Source: DASXUX01 sp036504595
GTDB taxonomy: Bacteria; Planctomycetota; SZUA-567; H5-PLA8
Direction: 5' to 3'
DNA length: 64,000 bases
NCBI GenBank assembly: GCA_036504595.1
Contig: DASXUX010000020.1
Location: 135,970-199,969 of the forward strand
Positions 47,210-55,551 of the stretch are shown piece after piece (positions within the stretch are counted from its first letter, which is position 1; the number at the start of each line of letters is the position of its first letter). The translations under genes were made by a program, and so were the position numbers. The notes below the pieces were generated by a model that saw only the letters and a program-made list of their open reading frames with translations, was not told the origin of the DNA and did no database searches.

Positions 47210-49035
47210 TGTTCTTCCACGTAGGCTTCCAGCGCGTGGAAGTACGGCATGCCCAGCTTGTACAGCCGCCGAGCGGTCTCCGTGTTGCGCGCATCGACGC
47301 GTTCCCAGAATTCACGGTCGTCGGGGCCGGGGAACATCGCGCGGTCCTTCTGCGACTGATGCTTGAAGATCGCTTCGATCTTCAGCGCCAGCTCGCGCGC
47401 GGTCATCGGGATGAGCAAGTCCGCCTGATCCAGCGGCCATTCCTGCCACGCGCCGCGGTAGAGCCACACGATCGGGCGCTGGTTCTGCGGCAGGCGCAGC
47501 ACGGCCTGCTTGATCACCCACAGGCACACGCGATGCGTGCCATGCGGATCGGAGAGATCGCCGGCAGCCAGGATGCGCTGGGGCTGGACGCGCTTGAGCA
47601 AGTCCACGGTCTGCTGCACGTCGCGTTCACCCGGCGGATCCTTCTCGATCGCGCCAGTCTGATAGAAGGGCAGGTTCATGAAGACGCAGCGTTCGCGCGG
47701 AATGCCCGAATGTCCCGCGGCGCTGACGGCTTCGGCTTCGCGGATGAAGCGCTTGATGTGCGCGACTTCGGGGATGTCGATCTCGCCCGGCGTTTTTTGC
47801 GCGAGAAATGTATTGATGCGTTCGCACAGGCCGCCGTGGCCTTCGTCCGGCAGTTCCAGCGTGTGCAGGTATTTGCCGACGAAATCCATGTAGCGCTGCA
47901 CGTCATGATCGAAGACCGCGATGTTGCCGCTGGTCTGGTACGCGGCCCACAGTGTGTTGCCGTTTTCGACCAGTTTGCGGCAGAGTCCGCCGGCGCTGAT
48001 GACGTCGTCGTCCGGATGCGGGCTGAAGACGATCTGCGTCTCGCCTTTCGGCAGGGTTTCGTGATCCCGAACTTTTTCGCTCAGCGTTTTGATGCAGGCA
48101 TGGTTGCTCGGATCGGTCATGTGCTCCTGGCACAAGCTGGCCAGACCGTTGGCAACGTAGTCTTCCACGCTCAGTTCCTGGATGGGCTTGTTCATCTGCT
48201 GAGCCAGCCAGACGATCGCTCGCACGCGCTCGCGCTTGGTTTTGAACTCGTAGTGCTCCGCGACGCGCCAGGGCGTCTTAATCCGCACCAATTCGGCGGC
48301 GGCGTCGTGATCGAGATGGAACAGCACGTTCGGGTGGCGCTGCAGCAGCGAGGCCGGCACTTCGAGCGTTTCGGGGCCTTCGATAGCGCGCTGAATGACC
48401 GCCGACTTGTTTTCGCCCAACGCGACCAGAGCGATCTGGCGCGCGGCCAGAATCGTCGCGCAGCCCATGGTGATCGCTTCGCTCGGCACATTGTCTTCGC
48501 CGAAAAACTCCGCCGCTGCGTCGCGCCGCGTCCAGGGATGAATGCGCACCAACCGCGTGCGAGCCTGCGGCGACGTGCCGGGTTCGTTGAAACCAATGTG
48601 GCCCGTGCGCCCGATGCCGAGAATCTGCAAATCCAGTCCGCCGGCCGCGACGATGCGCTTTTCGTAGTCTTCGCAGAAGGCCGCGATCTCGTCGCGCGAA
48701 ATGTCGCCGCGCGGGATGTTGATATTTTCCGGGCGGATATTGATGTGCCGGAACAGATGCATGTTCATGAAGCGCACGTAGCTCTGGTGCGCGTCCGGCT
48801 TCATCGGGTAGTACTCGTCCAGGTTGAACGTCGTGACTTTCGAAAAATCGAGCCCCGCGCGATGCAACTTCACCAGGTGCCCGTAAATGCCCTTCGGCGT
48901 CGAACCCGTCGGCAGGCCGAGCACCGCGTTGGGCTTGCGGCGCACCAGGTCGGCGATCTGCTGAGCAATCGCGGCGGCTAAAGCGGTGTGGTCGTGATGA
49001 ATGACGATGTTTATTTTTGCTGGATCTGCGCCCAT
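47203..49035 (-). CDS. NagB-like deaminase / PIG-L deacetylase fusion
   Basis: 610 aa. N-terminal domain (1-265) of the glucosamine-6-phosphate deaminase family: GLPTGSTPKGIYGHL, TTFNLDEYYPM, ILGIGRTGHIGFNEPGTS. The canonical Asp of G-x-G-x-D-G-H-I is Thr here, as I recall for other NagB/PIG-L fusions, so the classical deaminase reaction is uncertain. C-terminal PIG-L/LmbE domain (about 330-560) with the zinc motif SPHPDDDVISAGG and DPHGTHR. Together they would deacetylate and then convert an N-acetyl-aminosugar derivative. ATG 49035 is chosen from the AAGGAACGGGAG upstream. Divergent from a sugar-type regulator. Confidence 0.9.
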   Translation of the reverse strand: MGADPAKINIVIHHDHTALAAAIAQQIADLVRRKPNAVLGLPTGSTPKGIYGHLVKLHRAGLDFSKVTTFNLDEYYPMKPDAHQSYVRFMNMHLFRHINIRPENINIPRGDISRDEIAAFCEDYEKRIVAAGGLDLQILGIGRTGHIGFNEPGTSPQARTRLVRIHPWTRRDAAAEFFGEDNVPSEAITMGCATILAARQIALVALGENKSAVIQRAIEGPETLEVPASLLQRHPNVLFHLDHDAAAELVRIKTPWRVAEHYEFKTKRERVRAIVWLAQQMNKPIQELSVEDYVANGLASLCQEHMTDPSNHACIKTLSEKVRDHETLPKGETQIVFSPHPDDDVISAGGLCRKLVENGNTLWAAYQTSGNIAVFDHDVQRYMDFVGKYLHTLELPDEGHGGLCERINTFLAQKTPGEIDIPEVAHIKRFIREAEAVSAAGHSGIPRERCVFMNLPFYQTGAIEKDPPGERDVQQTVDLLKRVQPQRILAAGDLSDPHGTHRVCLWVIKQAVLRLPQNQRPIVWLYRGAWQEWPLDQADLLIPMTARELALKIEAIFKHQSQKDRAMFPGPDDREFWERVDARNTETARRLYKLGMPYFHALEAYVEEQW

Positions 49036-49075
49036 GTCTCTCCCGTTCCTTTGCACGTTCCTCTCAACAACATCC

Positions 49076-50536
49076 ATGAAGCATATTAAACGAGCACACA
49101 ACGCTCTGCCGGAGAAATTCCAGCAAGGCAGGCTGGACAGCCTGCCCCACGTTTGCATCCCGCGCCGCTTGAGTTACGTTAACGCGACCGTGAAGATTCG
49201 CGCGCGCGTCAAAACTCTGTTTCCCGAACCGCTGCGTGACGCGCATGGCGCCGCGCACTTCGCCGGCTACACGGGCAGCCAACAGCTAACAAAGGCTGCC
49301 CGTGCCACACAAGGCCCCGGCCGCCTGCGCCAGGTCGCCGTCGTGTTTCCGCTGCAACTGGACCCCACGCGCCACGGCAGCCTGGAAGGCCAGAGCCTGG
49401 CGCAGCACCAGTTCAAAACGATGTTCAGCAGTTACGGGATTCTTCGCGGCGTGTGCCGCTTCGCTCACGGGCACGGGCGCTGGAACCTGCGCTTTTCCGA
49501 AAATTCGCCCGGCGGCCTGACGCGCTTCATCAAACAGTTTCAGCCGGAAGGAATCGTCGCGCACGTGTCCTCGCCCGAAGTCCGCTCGATCCTGAAACGC
49601 AGCGGCGCGAAAGTCGTGAACGTTTCCAGCTACATGAGCGATCCCGGTTTTCCCTCCGTCGTGATGGACAATCTCGCCATCGGCCGCCTCGCCGCCACGC
49701 ACCTGCTCGACAGCGGCTTCCGGCGCACGGGCTTCATCGGCTACCCGCACGTGAACTTTTCGGAACTGCGCCGGCAGGGCTTTGTGGAACAACTTCAAGC
49801 GCACGGCCAGACGCCGCAGAATTATCCGCCCGTCGAAAACGTGATCGGCGAGATGGCCTACACGGCGGCCGACAAGGAGCTGTGCCGCTGGCTGCGCGCG
49901 CTGGTCAAGCCCGCTGGCATCTTCTGCTGCAACGACGGCCTGGCCTCGTGCATCGCCGACACCTGCCGCGCGATCGGCTTTCGCGTGCCGGACGACGTGG
50001 CGCTCATCGGAGCGGATAATTCGGAGATCGTCTGCGAACTGTCCAATCCGCAGCTTTCCAGCGTGCGCATCCCGCGCGAACGCGTTGGTTTTCTCGCCGG
50101 CGAAATGCTGCATCACCTGATGGATGGCAAGCCGGAGCCGGCGGAGTTCATGCTGCTGCCGCCCGACGGCATCGCTCTGCGGCGTTCATCGGAAATCCTG
50201 GCGGTGGACGACGAAGATCTCGTTCAAGCGCTCAGCTATATCCGCGAGCACGCGCATGAGTCGATCGGCGTCGAACAGGTTCTGGCCGAAGTGCCGATTT
50301 CGCGGCGGCTGCTGGAGCAGAAGTTTCGCGACATTCTGGGCAAGTCGCCGCTCCAGGAAATCCAACGCGTTCACATCGAGCGCGCCAAGCAGATTCTCTA
50401 CGACACCGACCATAGTCTGGCGCTCATCGCCCGCCAGTCCGGCTTCAACAGCACCGAACGGCTTTCGGTGGTCTTCAGGCAGGTCGTCGGCATGACGCCC
50501 GGCCAGTTCCGGCGGCGCGCGCGGATGATGCGGTGA
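49076..50536 (+). CDS. XylR-like LacI-fold/AraC-HTH transcription regulator
   Basis: 486 aa as written. Sugar-binding LacI/periplasmic-type domain (about 83-370; VAVVFPLQLD, FQPEGIVAHVSSPEV, FPSVVMDNLAIGRLAATHLL, DDVALIGADNSEIVCELSNP) followed by an AraC-type DNA-binding domain (about 385-486; EVPISRRLLEQKFRDILGKS, HSLALIARQSGFNSTERLSV). It likely senses a sugar and controls the divergent NagB/PIG-L gene. The start is unsettled: no ribosome site before ATG 49076, and residues 1-82 are non-conserved and contain two repeats. A start nearer 49325-49343 would leave a normal promoter gap. Confidence 0.88.
   Translation: MKHIKRAHNALPEKFQQGRLDSLPHVCIPRRLSYVNATVKIRARVKTLFPEPLRDAHGAAHFAGYTGSQQLTKAARATQGPGRLRQVAVVFPLQLDPTRHGSLEGQSLAQHQFKTMFSSYGILRGVCRFAHGHGRWNLRFSENSPGGLTRFIKQFQPEGIVAHVSSPEVRSILKRSGAKVVNVSSYMSDPGFPSVVMDNLAIGRLAATHLLDSGFRRTGFIGYPHVNFSELRRQGFVEQLQAHGQTPQNYPPVENVIGEMAYTAADKELCRWLRALVKPAGIFCCNDGLASCIADTCRAIGFRVPDDVALIGADNSEIVCELSNPQLSSVRIPRERVGFLAGEMLHHLMDGKPEPAEFMLLPPDGIALRRSSEILAVDDEDLVQALSYIREHAHESIGVEQVLAEVPISRRLLEQKFRDILGKSPLQEIQRVHIERAKQILYDTDHSLALIARQSGFNSTERLSVVFRQVVGMTPGQFRRRARMMR
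49124..49150. repeat. CAGGCTGGACAGCCTG palindrome near regulator 5' end
   Basis: GGCAGGCTGGACAGCCTGCC then CCAC. Same unit as 23160-23187; translated as GRLDSLPH if the gene starts at 49076. Confidence 0.75.
49271..49303. repeat. GGGCAGCC/GGCTGCCC hairpin near regulator 5' end
   Basis: ACGGGCAGCC and GGCTGCCCGT with a 13-base loop. The stem repeats the terminator hairpin at 51880-51909. Confidence 0.75.
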
Positions 50537-50540
50537 GGCT

Positions 50541-50662
50541 TGGTGCCACTGGCTCAGCCTGCCGGCTGTTTGTTTGGCCGGCTTAGCCAGTGCTTGCCCC
50601 ACCGGCACTGGCACCACAAATTGCGCAATCCGGGAAGATTGCGCTCCACTGGCACCGCTAAG
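50541..50662. repeat. GTGCCACTGGC imperfect hairpin element
   Basis: GGTGCCACTGGCTCAGCCTG pairs with later GGCTTAGCCAGTG and GGCACTGGCACCAC. A small GCGCAATCCGGGAAGATTGCGC hairpin-like motif follows. Occupies most of the gap before the dehydrogenase gene. Confidence 0.65.
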
Positions 50663-50733
50663 CTTCTTCCATATAATCGCTGCCTCGTTTTGGTGTGCCT
50701 ACGGCGGCGCTTTTTCAGAGGAAGGATGGCAGA

Positions 50734-51837
50734 ATGAAGAGTTACAATATCGCAGTCATCGGCGGCGACGGCACCGGGCCGGAAGTCACCGCTGAATCGA
50801 TCAAGGTTCTCAAGGCTGCGGCGCAGAAGTTCGACCTGACGCTGAATTTCACCGATTTCGATTTCGGCGGCGAGCGCTACAAACGCACCGGCGAAGTGCT
50901 GCCGAATTCGGCCGTCGGCGATCTGAAGAAATTCCCGGCGATCCTGCTGGGCGCCATCGGCCATCCCGATGTGAAGCCTGGCATCCTCGAAAAAGGCATT
51001 CTCCTGCGCCTGCGCTTCGAAATGGAGCAGTACATCAACCTGCGCCCGGTGCGCCTGTACGACGACCGCTTCTGCCCGATCAAGGACAAGAAGCCCGAGG
51101 ACATCGACTTTGTTGTCGTCCGCGAAAACAACGAAGGGCTCTACACCGGCGCGGGCGGCACGACCTACAAAGGCACGCCGCATGAAGTCGCCGTTCAGGA
51201 AAGCATCAACACCCGCCGCGGCGTGGACCGCTGCCTGAAATACGCTTTCGATTACGCCGTCAAGCGCCATCAGACCAAGGCCTGGAAAGGCCTGAAGCCT
51301 GAAGATATTTCCGGCGGCAAGAAGTCACAGCTCACGCTCTGCGGCAAAACCAACGTGCTGACCTACGCCTTCGACCTGTGGGAACGCGCGTTCCACGAAA
51401 TGGGCGCGAAGTACCCGAGCGTCAAGCGCGATTACGCTCACGTCGATGCGACCACAATGTGGTTCGTAAAGAACCCGGAGTGGTTCGACGTGATCGTCAC
51501 CGACAACATGTTCGGCGACATCATCACCGATCTGGGCGCGATGATTCAGGGTGGAATGGGCATTGCCGCGGGCGGCAACATCAACCCGGAAGGCACGAGC
51601 ATGTTCGAGCCGATCGGCGGCAGCGCGCCGAAGTATACCGGCAAGAACGTCATCAACCCGCTGGCCGCCATCTGCGCCGGCGCGATGCTGATGGAGCACA
51701 TCGGCGAAAACAAAGCCGCGGCCGCGATCGAAACGGCCGTCATCAAACTCGTCCGCGAGAAGATGAAGAGCCTGGCCGCCGGCAAGATGGGCTTCAGCAC
51801 CACGCAGGTTGGCGATATGGTGGCGGCGAGCCTGTAG
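50734..51837 (+). CDS. leuB: 3-isopropylmalate/isocitrate-type dehydrogenase
   Basis: 367 aa. NAD-dependent beta-decarboxylating dehydrogenase fold; motifs IAVIGGDGTGPEVTAESIKV, LGAIGHPDVKPGI, VVVRENNEGLYTG, DNMFGDIITDLGAMIQGGMG and NPEGTSMFEPIGGSAPKY. Most similar in plan to LeuB (oxidation of 3-isopropylmalate, leucine synthesis). The substrate-loop region (GILLRLRFEMEQYINLRPV) differs from the common LeuB form, so isocitrate or tartrate-type substrates are not excluded. No leuA/C/D genes are adjacent. ATG 50734 has AGGAAGGA upstream. Ends at a GGTGAGT array and a terminator. Confidence 0.88.
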   Translation: MKSYNIAVIGGDGTGPEVTAESIKVLKAAAQKFDLTLNFTDFDFGGERYKRTGEVLPNSAVGDLKKFPAILLGAIGHPDVKPGILEKGILLRLRFEMEQYINLRPVRLYDDRFCPIKDKKPEDIDFVVVRENNEGLYTGAGGTTYKGTPHEVAVQESINTRRGVDRCLKYAFDYAVKRHQTKAWKGLKPEDISGGKKSQLTLCGKTNVLTYAFDLWERAFHEMGAKYPSVKRDYAHVDATTMWFVKNPEWFDVIVTDNMFGDIITDLGAMIQGGMGIAAGGNINPEGTSMFEPIGGSAPKYTGKNVINPLAAICAGAMLMEHIGENKAAAAIETAVIKLVREKMKSLAAGKMGFSTTQVGDMVAASL

Positions 51838-51878
51838 ATGGTACTTGGTGAGTGGTGAGTGGTGAGTGGTGAGTGGTA
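51838..51878. repeat. Heptamer array GGTGAGT (complement ACTCACC)
   Basis: Four GGTGAGT units just after the leuB stop codon. Confidence 0.85.
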
Positions 51879-51879
51879 G

Positions 51880-51912
51880 ACGGGCAGCCGGGAGAACACG
51901 GCTGCCCGTTTC
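51880..51912. terminator. Bidirectional terminator hairpin
   Basis: Perfect 11-bp stem ACGGGCAGCCG / CGGCTGCCCGT with 8-base loop, then TTTCGTT, between the converging leuB and histidine kinase genes. Confidence 0.7.
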
Positions 51913-51926
51913 GTTGATTGTGCGCG

Positions 51927-54224
51927 CTATTTTCGTGTGTGCGTGGAAAGAACTGCGCGCACGCGGCGGGCAAGCCCGGCCGCCGTGAAGGGCTTCTCTA
52001 TAAATTCGATATTCTCGTCCAGCACTCCCTGTTTCACGACAAAGTCCTTCGGATATGCCGAGAAGTACATGACCGTGATCGACGGACGAAGGGCCAAGAC
52101 TTTTGCGGCCAGTTCCTTTCCGTTCATCACGGGCATCACGACGTCCGTCAGCAACAGATGGATCGCGCCTGCATGCGTCTCGGCCAGGCGCAGCGCGATC
52201 ATCGGCGTCTGCGCCTCCAGCACCGAGTACCCGAACGTGCGGAGTGTGGCGGATGTCACGCGCAGAGTCAGTTCGTTGTCTTCGGCCACCAGCACCGTTT
52301 CGTTGCCGTGCGCATCGGCGTCTTCGGAGTGCGCCGCTTTACCGTTCGGTTCGCGGTGACTGGCCTTGGGAAGATAGATGTTGAAAACCGTTCCGGTTCC
52401 CAACTGGCTTTCGACCGTAATGCGGCCATGGCTTTGCTCAATAATGCCATGCACCATTGCCAGCCCGAGGCCCGTGCCTTCCCCGACTCCCTTCGTCGTG
52501 AAGAAAGGCTCGAACAAGTGTCTCTTCGTTTCGGCGTCCATTCCGCGGCCGCTGTCCCGAATGCTCACCACCAGGTGCTCGTTGCCATTCGCAGCAGAGC
52601 CGTCCAGCGTCCCATTTCGCGTGCCGATCGCCAGCACACCCCCCGCAGGCATCGCGTCACGCGCATTGATGGCCAGGTTGAGGATCACCTGCTCGATCTG
52701 CCCGCGATCCACGCGGATCTCATGCACGTCCGGCTCCAGATCCAGCCGCGTCTCGATGCGTTCGCCCAAGAGCCGGTGCAGCATCGGCTCCATCTCGCGA
52801 ATGACATCATTGATGTTGAGCACCCGCGGCTGCATGACCTGCCGGCGGCTGAACGCCAGCAACTGGCGCGTCAACTGTGAGGCGCGCGTCGCGGCCGTCC
52901 GGACGTCGCTGGCATGCGTTCGCGCCGGGTGGTCTCCAAGCTGCATCTCCAGCAATTCCACGGAGCCCAGGATCACGGCCAGAAGGTTGTTGAAGTCGTG
53001 CGCAATTCCGCCGGCGAGCTGGCCGATGGCGGTCATTTTTTCAGTCTGCCGAAGCCGCTCCTCCATCTGCCGCCGCTCGGTCACGTCGTCGAACATCACG
53101 AAGACTTTGCCCTGAATCGGCACGCCGAAAATGAACGTTTGCTTGACCGTGCCGTCTTTGCAGGTCACGCGGTACTCGCGTCCGGGAATCTCGTGGTTTC
53201 CTGCAATAGCGGCATGGACCAGCCCCATCCAGGTCGAGATCACCTCGTTCCGGTAAGCCTCGTCCGGATAGGCCTGAGCCCACCAGCGGTCCATGTTGGG
53301 AATATCAGCGGGCGCATAGCCGAACGTTTCGATCGCCTTCTTATTGATGTACTCGATCTTGCCGTCCATCGCGACCAGAGCCATCGACATCGGGGATTGC
53401 TCGATGATCTTGCGAAACCGCGTCTCGCTTTCTTGCAGCGCGAGTTCGGCGCGCTTGCGTTCCGTCAGGTCACGAACCGCGCCGACGATGGCCACGACGC
53501 GCCCGCTCGCATCCCATTCAGCCTTCCCCAGCACTTCCACCCAGCGCTGCAGTTCTTTGCCGTCTCGAACGACTGTGGTGCGAAACTCACTGCGGATCGG
53601 TGTCCCGTGACGGAACAGGTTCTGCAATACCAACCCAATCCGGGGCTGATCCTCCGGGTGAATGGTTTTCAACCACTCGCCGGGCTGCGCGACGTCTTCC
53701 AAACGCCGTCCGGTGATGCGCTCGAAGTTGTCCGAAACGGAGTGGATCAGCGCCCGACCGTCTGGTTCGATGCGGATGCGAAAGACGTAGTCGGAAAGCA
53801 GCTCGGTCGCCGCCCGGTAACGTTCCTCACTGACGCGCAGAGCCTCTTCCACTCGCCGGCGATCAGTTACGTCGCGGACAATTCCCATCAAGCACGGGCG
53901 GCCCCCAACGGAAATCGGGGAGGCGCTTACGTCCCCGTAACTCACGGAGCCGTTCTTACTGAGGTAGGGAATGTCCCGGGCGATCGCCAGCTTGCCGTCA
54001 ACCTGGTCCTGGAATGCCTTCATCACGTACGGCCACGACTCTTGAGGGTGGATGTCCGGAATTCGCAGCTTGCAGATCTGCGACAGGTCGTAGCCGAGCA
54101 GCCGGCACAGCGCGGGGTTCGCGTGCAGAAACTGCTGAGTCTCGGCATCGACCAGAGCCATGCCGTCCAAGGCTCGTTCGAACACCATGCGCAACCAGTC
54201 GGTTTGACTGGCAAAATCGGACAT
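51927..54224 (-). CDS. PAS-domain hybrid sensor histidine kinase with receiver
   Basis: 765 aa, no membrane segment, so probably cytoplasmic. Three PAS domains (about 12-120, 135-255, 265-385), the first opening ALDGMALVDAETQQFLHANP. HisKA with phospho-His in GGIAHDFNNLLAVILGSVEL (about 410), HATPase (NLAINARDAMPAGG, DSGRGMDAETKRHLFEPFF, GTGLGLAMVHGI) and a C-terminal receiver whose phospho-Asp is in LLLTDVVMPVMNG. No separate response regulator or effector gene adjoins it, so phosphotransfer partners lie elsewhere. GAGGAGAG precedes ATG 54224. Confidence 0.93.
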   Translation of the reverse strand: MSDFASQTDWLRMVFERALDGMALVDAETQQFLHANPALCRLLGYDLSQICKLRIPDIHPQESWPYVMKAFQDQVDGKLAIARDIPYLSKNGSVSYGDVSASPISVGGRPCLMGIVRDVTDRRRVEEALRVSEERYRAATELLSDYVFRIRIEPDGRALIHSVSDNFERITGRRLEDVAQPGEWLKTIHPEDQPRIGLVLQNLFRHGTPIRSEFRTTVVRDGKELQRWVEVLGKAEWDASGRVVAIVGAVRDLTERKRAELALQESETRFRKIIEQSPMSMALVAMDGKIEYINKKAIETFGYAPADIPNMDRWWAQAYPDEAYRNEVISTWMGLVHAAIAGNHEIPGREYRVTCKDGTVKQTFIFGVPIQGKVFVMFDDVTERRQMEERLRQTEKMTAIGQLAGGIAHDFNNLLAVILGSVELLEMQLGDHPARTHASDVRTAATRASQLTRQLLAFSRRQVMQPRVLNINDVIREMEPMLHRLLGERIETRLDLEPDVHEIRVDRGQIEQVILNLAINARDAMPAGGVLAIGTRNGTLDGSAANGNEHLVVSIRDSGRGMDAETKRHLFEPFFTTKGVGEGTGLGLAMVHGIIEQSHGRITVESQLGTGTVFNIYLPKASHREPNGKAAHSEDADAHGNETVLVAEDNELTLRVTSATLRTFGYSVLEAQTPMIALRLAETHAGAIHLLLTDVVMPVMNGKELAAKVLALRPSITVMYFSAYPKDFVVKQGVLDENIEFIEKPFTAAGLARRVRAVLSTHTRK

Positions 54225-54301
54225 TACGCTCTCCTCAAAAGCTGCGGGAGAATAACCTGCTGTAGTTCTAAAGTGAAGCTGACTTTTCGCGGCTCAGTTG
54301 G

Positions 54302-54715
54302 CTACTTGCGCCCATGCTCTTCCCGAAACCTGGCCAGCTTTTTCGGCTCAGGCTTGCTGTCGGCGTCGCCGGGGTTGCTGCCCAGGCAAATCTCCTCGAA
54401 GTTCGTAGCGCTATCGCCGTCGGCGTCCGCGTCGGCAACAGCCTTCAGTGCCACGATAGGCGGGTCTTCGGCCTTCTCGTCCTGAGCTTTCAGCAGCGCT
54501 TTGCGGAATTGCCGCCCGAACACATTCAGGTCTTCGATGGTGGCTTTCTCCAGCGGCCGCCCGTGACAAATCGCGCACGATTCGCTGGAATGGCAGTACT
54601 TCGCTACTTTAGCCGAGATCACCGACTTCGCCGCGACTGACCCCGCCAGCAACGCCGCCGCCAGCATGCTCGCGCAGACGAGCAGCGTTTTTGGATCGAT
54701 CTTCCTTTTATGCAT
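54302..54715 (-). CDS. Secreted monoheme cytochrome-like protein with EF-hand-like tail
   Basis: 137 aa. Signal peptide (TLLVCASMLAAALLAGSVAA), then a single heme c motif CAICHGRP (CxxCH) at about 47-51 and an earlier Cys in KYCHSS. The C-terminal half carries a calcium-type loop DADADGDSATNFEEICLGSN, as in thrombospondin type 3/dockerin-like proteins, and a basic end. The sixth heme ligand is not obvious. Electron transfer in the periplasm is possible. It shares direction with the Nif3-like gene, 19 bp downstream of its stop. Confidence 0.75.
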   Translation of the reverse strand: MHKRKIDPKTLLVCASMLAAALLAGSVAAKSVISAKVAKYCHSSESCAICHGRPLEKATIEDLNVFGRQFRKALLKAQDEKAEDPPIVALKAVADADADGDSATNFEEICLGSNPGDADSKPEPKKLARFREEHGRK

Positions 54716-54734
54716 GAACCTTCCGCTTCTTGTT

Positions 54735-55526
54735 CTATGGGGTTGTGAACGGATCGCCCGATGGAATGAACTTAACCGGCACTTCGGTCACAAACTTTGA
54801 AAGCCATCGCGCGCACCACTCCATGCCGGCCTGCTCGGACGGCACGTGGCCGAGCACAATCAATCCCTTCTTCTTTCCGGATTGAGCCGCATCGTGAACG
54901 TATTCAACCGTCTCCCACTCGCGCGTTTCGCCGCAGAGCAGGACGTCGATGTCATCGCGCTGGAGCTTCGCGATCTCGCCGCTCGATCCGCCGGCTCCAA
55001 CGGAAAGCGCGACACGCGAACACACCAAATCCGCATCGCCCACGAAGCGCAGCGCGTGGGCATCGAGCTTCTTCTTCAAGAGCTTCGCGAGCTTGCCCAA
55101 CTTGGTGGGCTCCACATCGAATACCGCTGGATCGTCGGCCCGCTCACGCTTCTGCCAACCGAGCGCCTCGGCAACTCCCGCGACGATGCCGTCCGGCTTC
55201 ATGCGATGAATGTGGTCGTGAAAGCGAAAGACGACCAGCTTATGTTTGCGAATATACGCGAGCTTCGTTTGCTGAACTTCGTCCTTCTCCAGCGGCGCGA
55301 GTTCATCGAGATGACTATAGAAGGTCGGTTCGTGGCAAATAATCAGATTGTTCCCAGCCTCTGCCGATTTTCTCAACACCTCCATCGTCGCAAACATGGT
55401 CGCGGTGACACCGGTGACCTTCGTGTGCGCGTCGCCAGCCTTGATCGTGTCCACCGTTTCTTCGGCCCACGGCACGCCGACCTGAGCTTTGATCCGATCG
55501 ATGACTTGCTGCGCGGTGATGGGCAT
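54735..55526 (-). CDS. Nif3-like dinuclear metal-centre protein
   Basis: 263 aa. NIF3/YbgI family, cytosolic hexameric proteins with a two-metal site and unsettled function. Metal-ligand regions are NNLIICHEPTFYS, FRFHDHIHRMKPDG, and CGETREWETVEYVHD in the C-terminal third; the loop ALSVGAGGSSGE is conserved. Length is close to the short bacterial form. ATG 55526 chosen; a GTG three codons upstream also fits. It lies 25 bp from the UroD-like gene in the same direction, so co-transcription is likely. Confidence 0.88.
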   Translation of the reverse strand: MPITAQQVIDRIKAQVGVPWAEETVDTIKAGDAHTKVTGVTATMFATMEVLRKSAEAGNNLIICHEPTFYSHLDELAPLEKDEVQQTKLAYIRKHKLVVFRFHDHIHRMKPDGIVAGVAEALGWQKRERADDPAVFDVEPTKLGKLAKLLKKKLDAHALRFVGDADLVCSRVALSVGAGGSSGEIAKLQRDDIDVLLCGETREWETVEYVHDAAQSGKKKGLIVLGHVPSEQAGMEWCARWLSKFVTEVPVKFIPSGDPFTTP

Positions 55527-55551
55527 ACGGTTCACTCATCCAAAATCAAAA

